This document shows, piece after piece, positions 36,364 through 44,707 of a stretch of 64,000 nucleotides of DNA. A model generated the notes under the pieces. The model had not been told where the DNA came from. It did no database searches and was given only the letters and a program-made list of their open reading frames with translations. Numbering within the stretch: position 1 is the first letter of the stretch; the number at the start of each line of letters is the position of its first letter. The translations under genes were made by a program, and so were the position numbers. Source of the DNA: Akkermansiaceae bacterium (GTDB lineage: Bacteria; Verrucomicrobiota; Verrucomicrobiia; Verrucomicrobiales; Akkermansiaceae); assembly GCA_024233115.1 (NCBI GenBank), contig JACKQB010000005.1:186001-250000 (forward strand), written 5' to 3'.

Positions 36364-37740
36364 TCAGATCTGCTCGAAGCGACTCTGGAAGAATCGCAGC
36401 ACCTCGGGTTCGTAATTGAATTTCAGCCCGCGGATTTGATCCGCTTTTTCCATCACCTCACAGACGCCCTCGCAGGTGACGTCCATGTGTGCCTGGGTGT
36501 AGACCCGGCGTGGTATCGTCAGCCGGACAAGTTCGAGTTCGGGCATGTAGTTCTCGCCCGTTTCCTTGTTTCTGCCGGCCGACACCGCACCGCGTTCCAT
36601 GGCGCGCACGCCGCACTCCTCGTAGAGGGCCGCCGACAGCGACTGGGCGGGGAAATGCTCCTGCGGCAGATGTGGCAGCATGGCTTTGGCGTCGAGGAAA
36701 ACGGCATGGCCACCGATGGGTTCAACGATGGGCACGCCATTGGCCAGAAGCTGTTCGCCGAGGTATCTCACCTGGCCGACCCGGGCCTTGATATGGTCAT
36801 CGCAGACACTTTCCTGGATACCCACCGCCAGTGCGGCCATGTCGCGCCCGGCCATGCCTCCGTAGGTGTGCAATCCTTCAAAGACCACCACCATGTTGCA
36901 GGCTTTCTGATAGAATTTCTCATCGTTCATCGCAAGAAAACCGCCGATGTTTACCATGGCGTCCTTTTTGGACGACATCGTGGCGGCGTCTGTGAGCTGG
37001 CAGCATTCGAGCACAATCTCCCTGATCGATTTGTCAGCGTAGCCCTCTTCGTTTTTCTGGATGAAATACGCATTGTCGGCGACGCGGGTCATATCGTGCA
37101 CGATCATGATACCGTGTTTATCGCACCAGGCCCTGAGTTCCTTCATGTTCGCCATGCTGATGGGTTGGCCCCCCGCCATATTGACGCAGGTGGCGATGCA
37201 GATGTAGGGGATTTTTTCGGCACCCACTTTTTCAACCAGGGCGTCAAGCTTGGCGATGTCGACATTTCCTTTGAAGGGGTGCAGGTTTCTGGGGTCGTGC
37301 GCTTCATCGATAATGACATCGACAAAGGTGGCGCCCGCCATCTCCTGGTGGAGCCGGGTCGTGGTGAAATACATGTTGCCCGGCACGTAGTCACCTTGTT
37401 TGATGAGAGTCTGGGAGAGAATGTGCTCGGCACCCCGGCCCTGGTGGGTGGGGACGGTGTATTGATAGCTGTAATACTCCTCGATGGTGTCACGGAGGTG
37501 ATAGAAATTCCGACTCCCCGCGTAGGACTCATCGCCCATCATCAGAGCCGACCACATACGGTCGCTCATCGCGGAGGTGCCGGAGTCTGTTAGGAGGTCG
37601 ATATAGACATCCTCGCTTTTGAGGAGGAAGGTGTTGTAACCTGCTTCCCTGATGGCGTTTCGCCGGTCCTCGGAGCTGGTCATTTTCAGAAGCTCCACCA
37701 TCTTTATCTTATAGGGCTCAGCCCATGATCTTTTTTTCAT
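36364..37740 (-). CDS. tpl: Beta-eliminating lyase, tyrosine phenol-lyase type
   Basis: 458 residues, full family length. Family motifs: YIDLLTDSGTSAMSD, MMGDESYAGSRNFYHL, PTHQGRGAEHILSQ, MSSKKDAMVN with Lys259 as the PLP lysine, and LTIPRRVYTQAHMD. Arg383 in AMERGAVSAGR aligns with Arg381 of Citrobacter tyrosine phenol-lyase, where tryptophanases have a hydrophobic residue. NMYFTTTRLHQ and LRFFQSRF also follow the phenol-lyase pattern. It should cleave L-tyrosine to phenol, pyruvate and ammonia; tryptophanase activity cannot be excluded. It lies about 200 bp downstream of creC on the same strand. Confidence 0.88.
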   Translation of the reverse strand: MKKRSWAEPYKIKMVELLKMTSSEDRRNAIREAGYNTFLLKSEDVYIDLLTDSGTSAMSDRMWSALMMGDESYAGSRNFYHLRDTIEEYYSYQYTVPTHQGRGAEHILSQTLIKQGDYVPGNMYFTTTRLHQEMAGATFVDVIIDEAHDPRNLHPFKGNVDIAKLDALVEKVGAEKIPYICIATCVNMAGGQPISMANMKELRAWCDKHGIMIVHDMTRVADNAYFIQKNEEGYADKSIREIVLECCQLTDAATMSSKKDAMVNIGGFLAMNDEKFYQKACNMVVVFEGLHTYGGMAGRDMAALAVGIQESVCDDHIKARVGQVRYLGEQLLANGVPIVEPIGGHAVFLDAKAMLPHLPQEHFPAQSLSAALYEECGVRAMERGAVSAGRNKETGENYMPELELVRLTIPRRVYTQAHMDVTCEGVCEVMEKADQIRGLKFNYEPEVLRFFQSRFEQI

Positions 37741-37803
37741 GTTTTGTTACTTGGTTTAATGTTGAGAAGACACAAACCAGAGCCCCCATGGGAAAACGGG
37801 AAA

Positions 37804-37821
37804 CCATGGCTCATGCCATGG
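37804..37821. promoter_or_regulatory. Palindrome between creC and tpl
   Basis: CCATGGC-TCAT-GCCATGG, perfect 7-bp arms, about 65 bp upstream of the tpl start. It could be an operator in the tpl leader or part of a terminator for creC; no T run follows. Confidence 0.35.
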
Positions 37822-37941
37822 CGTTTCATCCCTTGGGTCCATCAAACGATGATGAAAATCCAAGTGGCCAAGTGGCCGCATTTAACGGACTGACCGACGC
37901 CGGGTCAAGACGGATTTTCAGTGGGGGAAGCGATTGTTGAG

Positions 37942-39375
37942 CTACGCAACCGGGAGCGTAAGCGTCGCCCGGCAACCGCCTGCGGGGAGGTTTTCGAGCT
38001 TGCAGGTGCCATCGTGTAGCTTGGCGGCCTCGCGCACGAGCGGCAGGCCGAGCCCGGTGCCTTTGTGGTCGCTTCCGGGGCGTGGCAGCGAGTAGAAGTG
38101 CTCGAAGGCGCGGTCCACGGCATAGTCGGGAATGCCGGGCCCCTGGTCGTCGATCCGGACAAGGGCCTGGTCGTCGACGCGTGAGAGTGCGAGTGTGATC
38201 CGGCCTCCGTCGGGTGAGTATCCGATGGCGTTTTCGAGAAGGTTGCCGATGGCGAGCTTAAGCACCATGGCGTCACCTGTTAGTTCGATGGCGGGGGTGA
38301 TGTGGGCATCGAGCGTGAGGTTTTTTTCGTCCAGGCGCACCTGGGTTTCGTCGACGATTTCCTGGCAGATGTTAGAAAAATGGAGTTTGCGCTGGTTTTC
38401 CAGATGCGGTTTGCGCTCGAGTTCGGCCAGTTGGAGCAGATCGCGGACGAGGCTTTCGCTCCGTGCGGTTTCACGTTGGATATTCTGCAGGAACCGCTGC
38501 CTTTTTTCGGCGGGCATCTCCTCATCGAGCAATTCCGCAGCCCCTTTGATCGCCGCGAGAGGGCTTTTCAGTTCGTGGGTCAGGGTGGAGACATAGTTTT
38601 CGACATAACGTCTGCCCTCGAGGGTTTCGCGCATATCGAAGAGCGCCTTGCCGAGGGTATTGACCTCACGGCCTTTGCCCAGTTCCGGCATGGGTGCCCG
38701 CTCGCCCCGTGAGATCGCCTGTGCGTAGTCGGTCAGCCGACCAACGGGTTGAAACAGCCAGATGAACACGGCACCTGTTAGCAGGATGACACCGCCGCCG
38801 ATCAGGATCGTCGCGGAGAGGATGTCACGGCGGCGGTCGGTGATAAAAGTGAGCACGTCAGCCTGCGCTTTGTAAACGGTGAGCACGGCGACGATTTCAT
38901 CACCCGACCGCACCGGGGCCGCGACGTAGAGGATGGAGCTGTGTGGATTCTTTTCATCCTCGCGGGACGAGCGGGCGCCGTATTTTCCATTCAGGGTGCG
39001 CAGGACATCGTTGTATTGCGAGAGATCCCGGCCTTCGCGCCGGGCGTTGTCGGAGTCGAACAGCACGGTACCCTTGGCATCCGTCAGGTAGGCGTTGAGG
39101 CCGATGGTGGTTTTGGTGTGGTTGTGGATCCTTGCCTTGAGCGTGTGTCGCTGGGCGTTGGCGAAGGCGTCGCGGAGGGTTTCCTGGTCCGGCCTGCCCT
39201 CCTTGATCTGGCTTTCCATCATACCGGCCATGACGTGGGCGGTATCGACCATCACCTCCTCGGTGGCCTGGAACGTCTGGGCGTCGACATCGTCGAGCAA
39301 GTAGACAATCAAGCGGTAAAACCCGAAGCCGATGATGAGGGCAAGGCAGACGAGGGTGACGCGGGTGAGTCGCAT
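37942..39375 (-). CDS. creC: Sensor histidine kinase CreC
   Basis: 477 residues. An N-terminal membrane segment (VTLVCLALIIGFGFYRLIVYLL), then the CreC-type periplasmic region (FQATEEVMVDTAHVMAGMMES), a second membrane segment (ATILIGGGVILLTGAVFIWLF), a HAMP linker, the H-box YVSTLTHELKSPLAAIKG, the N-box IGNLLENAIGYSPDG and G-boxes DQGPGIPD and GTGLGLPLV. In Enterobacteria CreBC responds to the redox/catabolic state and envelope-damaging antibiotics. The paired regulator CreB lies 45 bp upstream. Confidence 0.92.
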   Translation of the reverse strand: MRLTRVTLVCLALIIGFGFYRLIVYLLDDVDAQTFQATEEVMVDTAHVMAGMMESQIKEGRPDQETLRDAFANAQRHTLKARIHNHTKTTIGLNAYLTDAKGTVLFDSDNARREGRDLSQYNDVLRTLNGKYGARSSREDEKNPHSSILYVAAPVRSGDEIVAVLTVYKAQADVLTFITDRRRDILSATILIGGGVILLTGAVFIWLFQPVGRLTDYAQAISRGERAPMPELGKGREVNTLGKALFDMRETLEGRRYVENYVSTLTHELKSPLAAIKGAAELLDEEMPAEKRQRFLQNIQRETARSESLVRDLLQLAELERKPHLENQRKLHFSNICQEIVDETQVRLDEKNLTLDAHITPAIELTGDAMVLKLAIGNLLENAIGYSPDGGRITLALSRVDDQALVRIDDQGPGIPDYAVDRAFEHFYSLPRPGSDHKGTGLGLPLVREAAKLHDGTCKLENLPAGGCRATLTLPVA

Positions 39376-39420
39376 TGGAATGAATGAATGAACAATTTCA
39401 GAATGAAGAATTGGCGCGGG

Positions 39421-40104
39421 TCAAACGGCCAAAGTGTAGCCCAGGCCGCGGCGGGTTTCGATGGGGTCACTGCCGTCACCGGTGCATTCGCGGATTTTGG
39501 AGCGCAGGGATTTGATGTGGGCATCCACCGTGCGGTCCATGGCGGAGCCGGGGTCGACCCAGGCTTTTTCCAGAAGTTGTTCGCGGGTGAAGATGCGTCC
39601 GGGCCGGCTCATCAGGGCGACCAGAAGCTTGTATTCGTGGGCGGTGAGATTCAGGGGTTTGCCATGGCAGGTGATGGTCATGGTATCCGGGTCGTGGCAG
39701 AGAGCGCCGTGTTTGCCGCTTTGCTGAGGGGGGGCAACGGCCTGTGCGGGTGAGCGCCGGAGGATGGCACGCACCCGGGCGGCGACCTCGCGTGGGCTGA
39801 AGGGTTTGGTGACGTAATCATCGCCCCCGAGTTCGAGTCCGAGGATGCGGTCGATTTCCGAATCGCGGGCCGTCAGGAACAGCACGGGCAGCGTGGATGA
39901 CTTCCTGATTTCCCCGCACAGGTCGAAGCCCGAGATGTCCGGGAGGCCGACGTCGAGGATGGCGAGATCGTAGTTATCTGCGAATATTTTCAAGGCATCA
40001 CCGGCGGTGGTGACGTGGGTGACTTCGAAATGTTCGGTTTCCAAGGCGTAGACAAGAGTGTCAGCGATGGAGGTTTCATCTTCGACGAGAAGGACGCGGG
40101 GCAT
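39421..40104 (-). CDS. creB: Response regulator CreB
   Basis: 227 residues, OmpR/PhoB-type. The receiver domain has VLLVEDETSIADTL, the phospho-acceptor Asp in LAILDVGLPDISG and Lys in DDYVTKPFSPREV. The winged-helix DNA-binding domain follows: LNLTAHEYKLLVALMSRPGRIFTREQLLEKAW ... VDAHIKSLRSKI. Forms an operon with creC directly downstream. Divergent from the FKBP gene. Confidence 0.93.
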   Translation of the reverse strand: MPRVLLVEDETSIADTLVYALETEHFEVTHVTTAGDALKIFADNYDLAILDVGLPDISGFDLCGEIRKSSTLPVLFLTARDSEIDRILGLELGGDDYVTKPFSPREVAARVRAILRRSPAQAVAPPQQSGKHGALCHDPDTMTITCHGKPLNLTAHEYKLLVALMSRPGRIFTREQLLEKAWVDPGSAMDRTVDAHIKSLRSKIRECTGDGSDPIETRRGLGYTLAV

Positions 40105-40228
40105 GGTGTTATTGTAGGAATTAAACCCGTAATTCCAAACTCCAAATACTCGATTTCGGCGGATTAACCGCTGGACAGGGGCGGGGATGACCCCTAGCTT
40201 GCCGTCGCATTACCTCTGTAATCAAATT

Positions 40229-41155
40229 ATGAAAAAGAATAACATCACCTCCGTTCTTGGGGTTATCGGTCTCGCCGGCCTTGTCGGCGCAGTCTCTCTC
40301 AGCGCCCAGGATGCTACTCCACCAGTGCCTCCAGCTGCACCCCCCGCCACTCCCGTGGCCCCGCCCGAACCTCCCGCGCCCCAACTGACGGAGGCCGAGG
40401 TGAAGGACATCAGTTCCTACATTCTTGGGTTACAGTCTGCCCAGCGATTTGCTGGCTCCGGTCTGACGGCTGAAGACATGCAGACCGAGTCCTTTGTCAA
40501 AGGATTCCTTGCCGGACTCAAAGGCGACAAGCCCGAATACCCTGAGGAAAAACTGCGTGCCGCCATGGAAGCCCTTGGTAAGGCGGTCCAGGACCGTGAA
40601 GCCAAGAAGGCTGAGGCAAACCTGGCTGCCGGTAACGCATTCCTCGCGGATAACGCCAAGAAGGAAGGTGTCATCACCACCACCAGCGGCCTGCAGTATC
40701 AGGTTATCAACAAGGGAACCGACCAGAAATACGTCGCCCCTGCCGATGGTGCCCCAGACGATGGCACCAAGTTCATGGTGCACTACCGTGGCACCTTGAT
40801 TGACGGCACCGAGTTTGACAAATCGCCCGACGGTGAGCCATTCCCAATGACGCTCCAGGTGATTCCCGGTTTCAAAGAGGCATTGACCACCATGCCCGTT
40901 GGTGCCAAGTGGAGGATTTTCCTGCCAGCCAACCTGGCCTATGGTTCCCGTGCGGCCGGCCCCAAGATCGGTGCCAACAGTGCCCTGATCTTCGAACTTG
41001 AGCTGGTGGAAATCCAGGCGGCTCCCGAAGCCGCGCCAGCGCCACCAGCGCCGCCCGTTCCTAGCCCGGCCCGTCCAAAGGCAAGTGCCGTGACCCCTCC
41101 CGTGCAGGTGCCCGCACCCAAGCCCGCCGAGAACAAGACTGAAAAGCCTGAGTAA
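40229..41155 (+). CDS. FKBP-type peptidyl-prolyl isomerase, exported
   Basis: 308 residues from ATG 40229 (MKKNNITSVLGVIGLAGLVGAVSLSAQ signal peptide). A Pro/Ala-rich linker (PPVPPAAPPATPVAPPEPPAPQ) precedes an FKBP N-terminal dimerisation region (SYILGLQSAQRFAGSGL). The FKBP core is VHYRGTLIDGTEFDKSPDGEPFPM ... VIPGFKEALTTMPVGAKWRIFLPANLAYG. A second Pro-rich tail ends the protein. The layout matches Mip/FkpA-type periplasmic or outer-membrane isomerases that assist folding of exported proteins. A terminator follows at 41188. Confidence 0.93.
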   Translation: MKKNNITSVLGVIGLAGLVGAVSLSAQDATPPVPPAAPPATPVAPPEPPAPQLTEAEVKDISSYILGLQSAQRFAGSGLTAEDMQTESFVKGFLAGLKGDKPEYPEEKLRAAMEALGKAVQDREAKKAEANLAAGNAFLADNAKKEGVITTTSGLQYQVINKGTDQKYVAPADGAPDDGTKFMVHYRGTLIDGTEFDKSPDGEPFPMTLQVIPGFKEALTTMPVGAKWRIFLPANLAYGSRAAGPKIGANSALIFELELVEIQAAPEAAPAPPAPPVPSPARPKASAVTPPVQVPAPKPAENKTEKPE

Positions 41156-41187
41156 TCGGGGGTTGCAACCCAACCTATTTTCTACAA

Positions 41188-41218
41188 GGCTGTCGGGCAG
41201 AACCCGGCGGCCTTTTTT
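41188..41218 (+). terminator. Rho-independent terminator of FKBP gene
   Basis: A 10-bp stem GGCTGTCGGG / CCCGGCGGCC (two G-U pairs), 5-nt loop and a run of six T. Lies 33 bp past the stop. Confidence 0.85.
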
Positions 41219-41273
41219 CTGTCCCTGGATTCACCCGACTTTCCGCCTGGACACAAACCAACTTATCCGAGCA

Positions 41274-41957
41274 ATGACGAACTTTACCTTTTACGGCCAT
41301 TCCTGCTTCTCTGTCGAGATTGCCGGGAAAAAGATCCTGTTTGACCCCTTCATCACCCCCAATCCCTTGGCAAAGGGAATTGATGTTGAAAGTATTGAAG
41401 CCGATTACATCCTCATCTCACACGGCCACGAAGACCATGTGGCCGATGCATTGGACATCTTGAGACGCACCGGGGCGATGCTGGTATCCAACTTTGAGAT
41501 TGTGACCTGGTTTGGCCGGCAGGGCATCGACAATGCCCACCCGCTGAACCATGGCGGCAGTGTGCAGCTCCCCTTTGGTAAAGTCAAATACGTGCATGCC
41601 GTGCACTCGTCGGTCTTGCCGGACGGCAGCTACGGGGGCAATCCGGGTGGCTTTGTGATCGAGTCGGAGCAGACGCATTTCTACTTCTCCGGCGACACCG
41701 CGCTGACCTCTGACATGAAGCTGTTAGGCGAGCTGCATCGACTCGACTGGGCGGTGCTATGTGTCGGCGACAACTTCACCATGGGTCATGCCGACGCGGC
41801 GATCTGTGCCGAGTGGATCGGGGTGAAAAAAGTGGTCGGCACCCACTTCGATAGTTTCCCCTACATTGAAATCGACCACGATGCGGCCAAGGCATCCTTC
41901 GCAGACAAAGGCATCACCCTCCACCTCCCTAACATCGGAGACTCTCTCGAACTCTGA
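41274..41957 (+). CDS. UPF0173 metal-dependent hydrolase (MBL fold)
   Basis: 227 residues from ATG 41274, which fits the family start MTNFTFYGHSCFSVEIAGKKILFDPF; the longer upstream frame runs through the terminator. Metallo-beta-lactamase motif SHGHEDHVADA, then GNPGGFVIESEQTHFYFSGDTALTSDM and VVGTHFDSFPYIEID. Metal-binding hydrolase of unknown substrate, cytoplasmic. Closely followed by ispF, then radC (8 bp), forming a short conserved-looking gene run. Confidence 0.92.
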   Translation: MTNFTFYGHSCFSVEIAGKKILFDPFITPNPLAKGIDVESIEADYILISHGHEDHVADALDILRRTGAMLVSNFEIVTWFGRQGIDNAHPLNHGGSVQLPFGKVKYVHAVHSSVLPDGSYGGNPGGFVIESEQTHFYFSGDTALTSDMKLLGELHRLDWAVLCVGDNFTMGHADAAICAEWIGVKKVVGTHFDSFPYIEIDHDAAKASFADKGITLHLPNIGDSLEL

Positions 41958-41978
41958 ATTCTTCATTCACCAAGCACT

Positions 41979-42470
41979 ATGTATCGCACCGGAATAGGAT
42001 ATGACGTCCACCAATTTGCCGAAGGCCGCCCGCTCATACTCGGTGGTGTTGAAATCGCACACAGCCACGGGCTGGCGGGTCACTCGGATGCGGATGTCCT
42101 TTGCCACGCGATCGCGGATGCGCTGTTAGGTTCGCTGGGTCTGCCCGACATTGGTCATTATTTCCCCCCAACGGATGAATCGATTGAAGGGATTTGCTCG
42201 CTGAAAATCCTGGAAAAATGCCGTGAGCTCGGCGACGAGCGGGGTGCGGTGATCCAGAACATCGATTCCTCCCTGATTGCCGAGGCACCCAAGGTGTTGC
42301 CACACGCGGAAGCCATGAAAGCCAATATCGCCGCCGCCCTGGGAATCACCCCGGGCCAGATTGGAATCAAGGCGACGACCAACGAAACCATGGGCTTTGT
42401 CGGTCGCAAAGAGGGGATGGCAGCCCTCGCATCCGCGATGATTTACCTGCCCGACGAAGTTACCTACTGA
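41979..42470 (+). CDS. ispF: 2-C-methyl-D-erythritol 2,4-cyclodiphosphate synthase
   Basis: 163 residues, complete. Signature RTGIGYDVHQFAEGRPLILGGVEI with the zinc site D-x-H, HGLAGHSDADVLCHAIADALLG, and KATTNETMGFVGRKEG. It makes the cyclodiphosphate intermediate of the non-mevalonate (MEP) isoprenoid pathway. ispD is not adjacent. Confidence 0.97.
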   Translation: MYRTGIGYDVHQFAEGRPLILGGVEIAHSHGLAGHSDADVLCHAIADALLGSLGLPDIGHYFPPTDESIEGICSLKILEKCRELGDERGAVIQNIDSSLIAEAPKVLPHAEAMKANIAAALGITPGQIGIKATTNETMGFVGRKEGMAALASAMIYLPDEVTY

Positions 42471-42478
42471 CCCGACTG

Positions 42479-43174
42479 ATGGCGAAAATCCCTGATTTGC
42501 CCGAGCAAGAACGACCGCGCGAGCGCCTGGCCCGCCTCGGGGCGTCGGCACTGAGTGACGCCGAGCTGCTGGCCATTTTCCTGCGTGCCGGTGTCCCGGG
42601 AAGCAGTGCCATCGATATTGGGCGCAAGCTGTTGAAAAAGTACGGCAGTATGACCGCCCTCGGCGGCTTGAGTGTCAAGGAACTTTCTAACGAGCAGGGT
42701 CTCGGTCCTGCCAAATCCGCCCAGATGATCGCCGCCTTCGAGCTGGGTGCGCGCTGTGCGAAGGAAAAGATGAGCCGCACCCCGATGAACAGCGCCGATG
42801 CCATTTACAAGATCATGGCACCGCGACTCGCCCATGAGCAAAAGGAATACGTCCTGATTATATTGTTAGACAGTAAGCTGCGTGCCACCCGTACCATTGA
42901 ATTGAGTAAGGGGAATGCGGACACCGCCTTGTGTGAGCCGCGCGATGTGTTGCATCACGTCCTGATCAACCAGGCGTCTGCCTTTGTGTTGGTGCATAAC
43001 CATCCGTCGGGTGACCCCGGGCCGAGCCGACAAGACCTTGTGTTGACCAAAAAGATCCGCGAGGCCTGCGAAGTGATGCGGCTACGGTTTGTCGACCACC
43101 TGATCATCGGTCGGCCATCGGACGAGCACGCCAGCCCGTATTATTCGTTTGCCGGAGCGGGGGTGCTTTCCTAG
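42479..43174 (+). CDS. radC: RadC-type JAMM/MPN protein
   Basis: 231 residues. An N-terminal helix-hairpin-helix region (RERLARLGASALSDAELLAIFLRAGVPG, LSNEQGLGPAKSAQ) and the C-terminal JAMM metal site VLVHNHPSGDPGPSRQD are those of RadC (formerly YsxA/YicR type). The historic DNA-repair role is unproven in this family. Starts 8 bp after ispF. Its stop overlaps the remnant of a rhodanese gene on the other strand. Confidence 0.95.
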   Translation: MAKIPDLPEQERPRERLARLGASALSDAELLAIFLRAGVPGSSAIDIGRKLLKKYGSMTALGGLSVKELSNEQGLGPAKSAQMIAAFELGARCAKEKMSRTPMNSADAIYKIMAPRLAHEQKEYVLIILLDSKLRATRTIELSKGNADTALCEPRDVLHHVLINQASAFVLVHNHPSGDPGPSRQDLVLTKKIREACEVMRLRFVDHLIIGRPSDEHASPYYSFAGAGVLS

Positions 43175-43242
43175 CGTTCCACAGGCAGGCCGGCGGTTTG
43201 CCAGGCGTTGAAGCCTTTTCCTAGACAAACGGCTCCGCTGCC
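43171..43242 (-). pseudogene. C-terminal remnant of a rhodanese-domain gene
   Basis: The minus strand reads GKGFNAWQTAGLPVER then stop. That is the classical end of a rhodanese/thiosulfate sulfurtransferase domain (GGxxAWxxAGLPVE). The rest of the domain is absent: upstream sequence belongs to the esterase region. About 24 codons remain. It implies a past rearrangement between radC and the esterase. Confidence 0.6.
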
Positions 43243-43270
43243 ATCGTTATGGAAGCAAGCAAAAAGACCT

Positions 43271-44638
43271 ATGATCAAATCATTATCAACCTGGTGCGCG
43301 TGTGCGCTGATGGGCCTGTCCGTCGGGCAAGCGAAGGACGTGGCTGAATCCGAAACCGCCACCTGGCTCGATGCCGTCCTGGCGGGGAAAGAGGCAGCGT
43401 TACCTGCGGAAACCACCCCGCTGAAGGCCACCGAAGTGAAGGCGGTGCAGACCGAACTCTGGAAAGCCTACACCGGGGCGGCCAAACGCGCAGGATGGGA
43501 CAAGCAGCTCCTGCCTGTGCCGGAAACCATCGAAAAAATGACCGAGGGCGGGAAAAAACCCAGGCTCCAGGCCGGCAAACTGGTATCCGGCGACAAAACC
43601 ATGCCCTACCTCTTCATGGCAAAAGGCAAGAAACCCGCCGCAGGCTGGCCGATGTTCATCTGCCTCCACGGCGGTGGCCAGCACAACGTCAAGGAAGCCC
43701 ACGGCTGGGATGTGAACGACCGCGAGTGGCAGGCCCAGATGAGCCTCACCGCCATGGTCTACAAGCCGGACGGCCTCTATTTCATCCCGCGTATGGCGGA
43801 CGACCGCCTGGGCCGCTGGTGGCACAAACACAATACCGACATCTTTTCCCGCGTGATCCGCCGCGCCATTCTTTTCAACGACGTGGACCCCAACCGCATC
43901 TACATCATGGGTATTTCCCAGGGTGGTTACGGAAGCTGCCACCTGGCGCCCTACATGGCGGACCTTTTTGCCGCGGCCGGCCCGATGGCGGGTGGTATGA
44001 TGACCGTCACGGAAAACCTCAGGAACCTGCCGCTTCGCTCCGACATCGGCGAGAAGGACACCATGTTCGACCGCATCAAGTACGCCAAGCAACTGCACGC
44101 GGCCATCGACGCCCACAAGGCCAGGGACCCCAAGGGATACGAAAATGTGCTGGCCATCCAGGAAGGCCGCGGCCACGGGATCGACTACGGTTTGTCCCCC
44201 AGCTGGCTCGCCACCCACAGCCGCAACCCGGACCCGGAGAGGGTCGTCTGGCGCTGCCATGAAAAAGACGGTATCTACCGCGACAGTTTTTACTGGATCT
44301 CCCTCACCGACACGCCGGAAACCGGTGAGTTCGAGATTGTGGCCGCCCTGGACAAGGCGAAGAACCTCGTCACCATCACCGCCGGGGAAATGATCCCTGC
44401 AAAGGAAAAGGGCGCCAAGCCACTCCGCAAACCCCTCAGCTCGTCCCGGATCGTGGTCAACCTGAACGATGCCATGCTGGACCTTGACAAGGAGGTCACC
44501 ATCGAGCTCAACGGCAAACAGGTGTTCAATGGCATGGTGCAGCGGACACGCGCCAACATCCTGCGCAACATCGCCAGACGCGGCGACATCAACTACGCCT
44601 TCCCCGCCTCCGTCACTGTGGGCGCAATGGTAAAATAA
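43271..44638 (+). CDS. Secreted alpha/beta-hydrolase (esterase type)
   Basis: 455 residues from ATG 43271 (MIKSLSTWCACALMGLSVGQA signal peptide; weak ribosome site). The alpha/beta hydrolase core shows MFICLHGGGQHN, IYIMGISQGGYGSCHLAPYMA with Ser in the GxSxG nucleophile elbow (GISQG), and GRGHGIDYG near the catalytic His. The C-terminal ~100 residues are beta-rich (TITAGEMIPAKEKG, VTIELNGKQVFNGMVQ). It resembles carbohydrate- or feruloyl-esterase-like enzymes, which would remove acyl groups from glycans; the exact substrate is not visible. It is followed by a sulfatase gene. Confidence 0.87.
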   Translation: MIKSLSTWCACALMGLSVGQAKDVAESETATWLDAVLAGKEAALPAETTPLKATEVKAVQTELWKAYTGAAKRAGWDKQLLPVPETIEKMTEGGKKPRLQAGKLVSGDKTMPYLFMAKGKKPAAGWPMFICLHGGGQHNVKEAHGWDVNDREWQAQMSLTAMVYKPDGLYFIPRMADDRLGRWWHKHNTDIFSRVIRRAILFNDVDPNRIYIMGISQGGYGSCHLAPYMADLFAAAGPMAGGMMTVTENLRNLPLRSDIGEKDTMFDRIKYAKQLHAAIDAHKARDPKGYENVLAIQEGRGHGIDYGLSPSWLATHSRNPDPERVVWRCHEKDGIYRDSFYWISLTDTPETGEFEIVAALDKAKNLVTITAGEMIPAKEKGAKPLRKPLSSSRIVVNLNDAMLDLDKEVTIELNGKQVFNGMVQRTRANILRNIARRGDINYAFPASVTVGAMVK

Positions 44639-44707
44639 TTCCCCTGTTAGGAAAATATCATGGCAATGTGAGGCCCGGCGTGGTCGTATATTCACCAGCA
44701 TACGACC

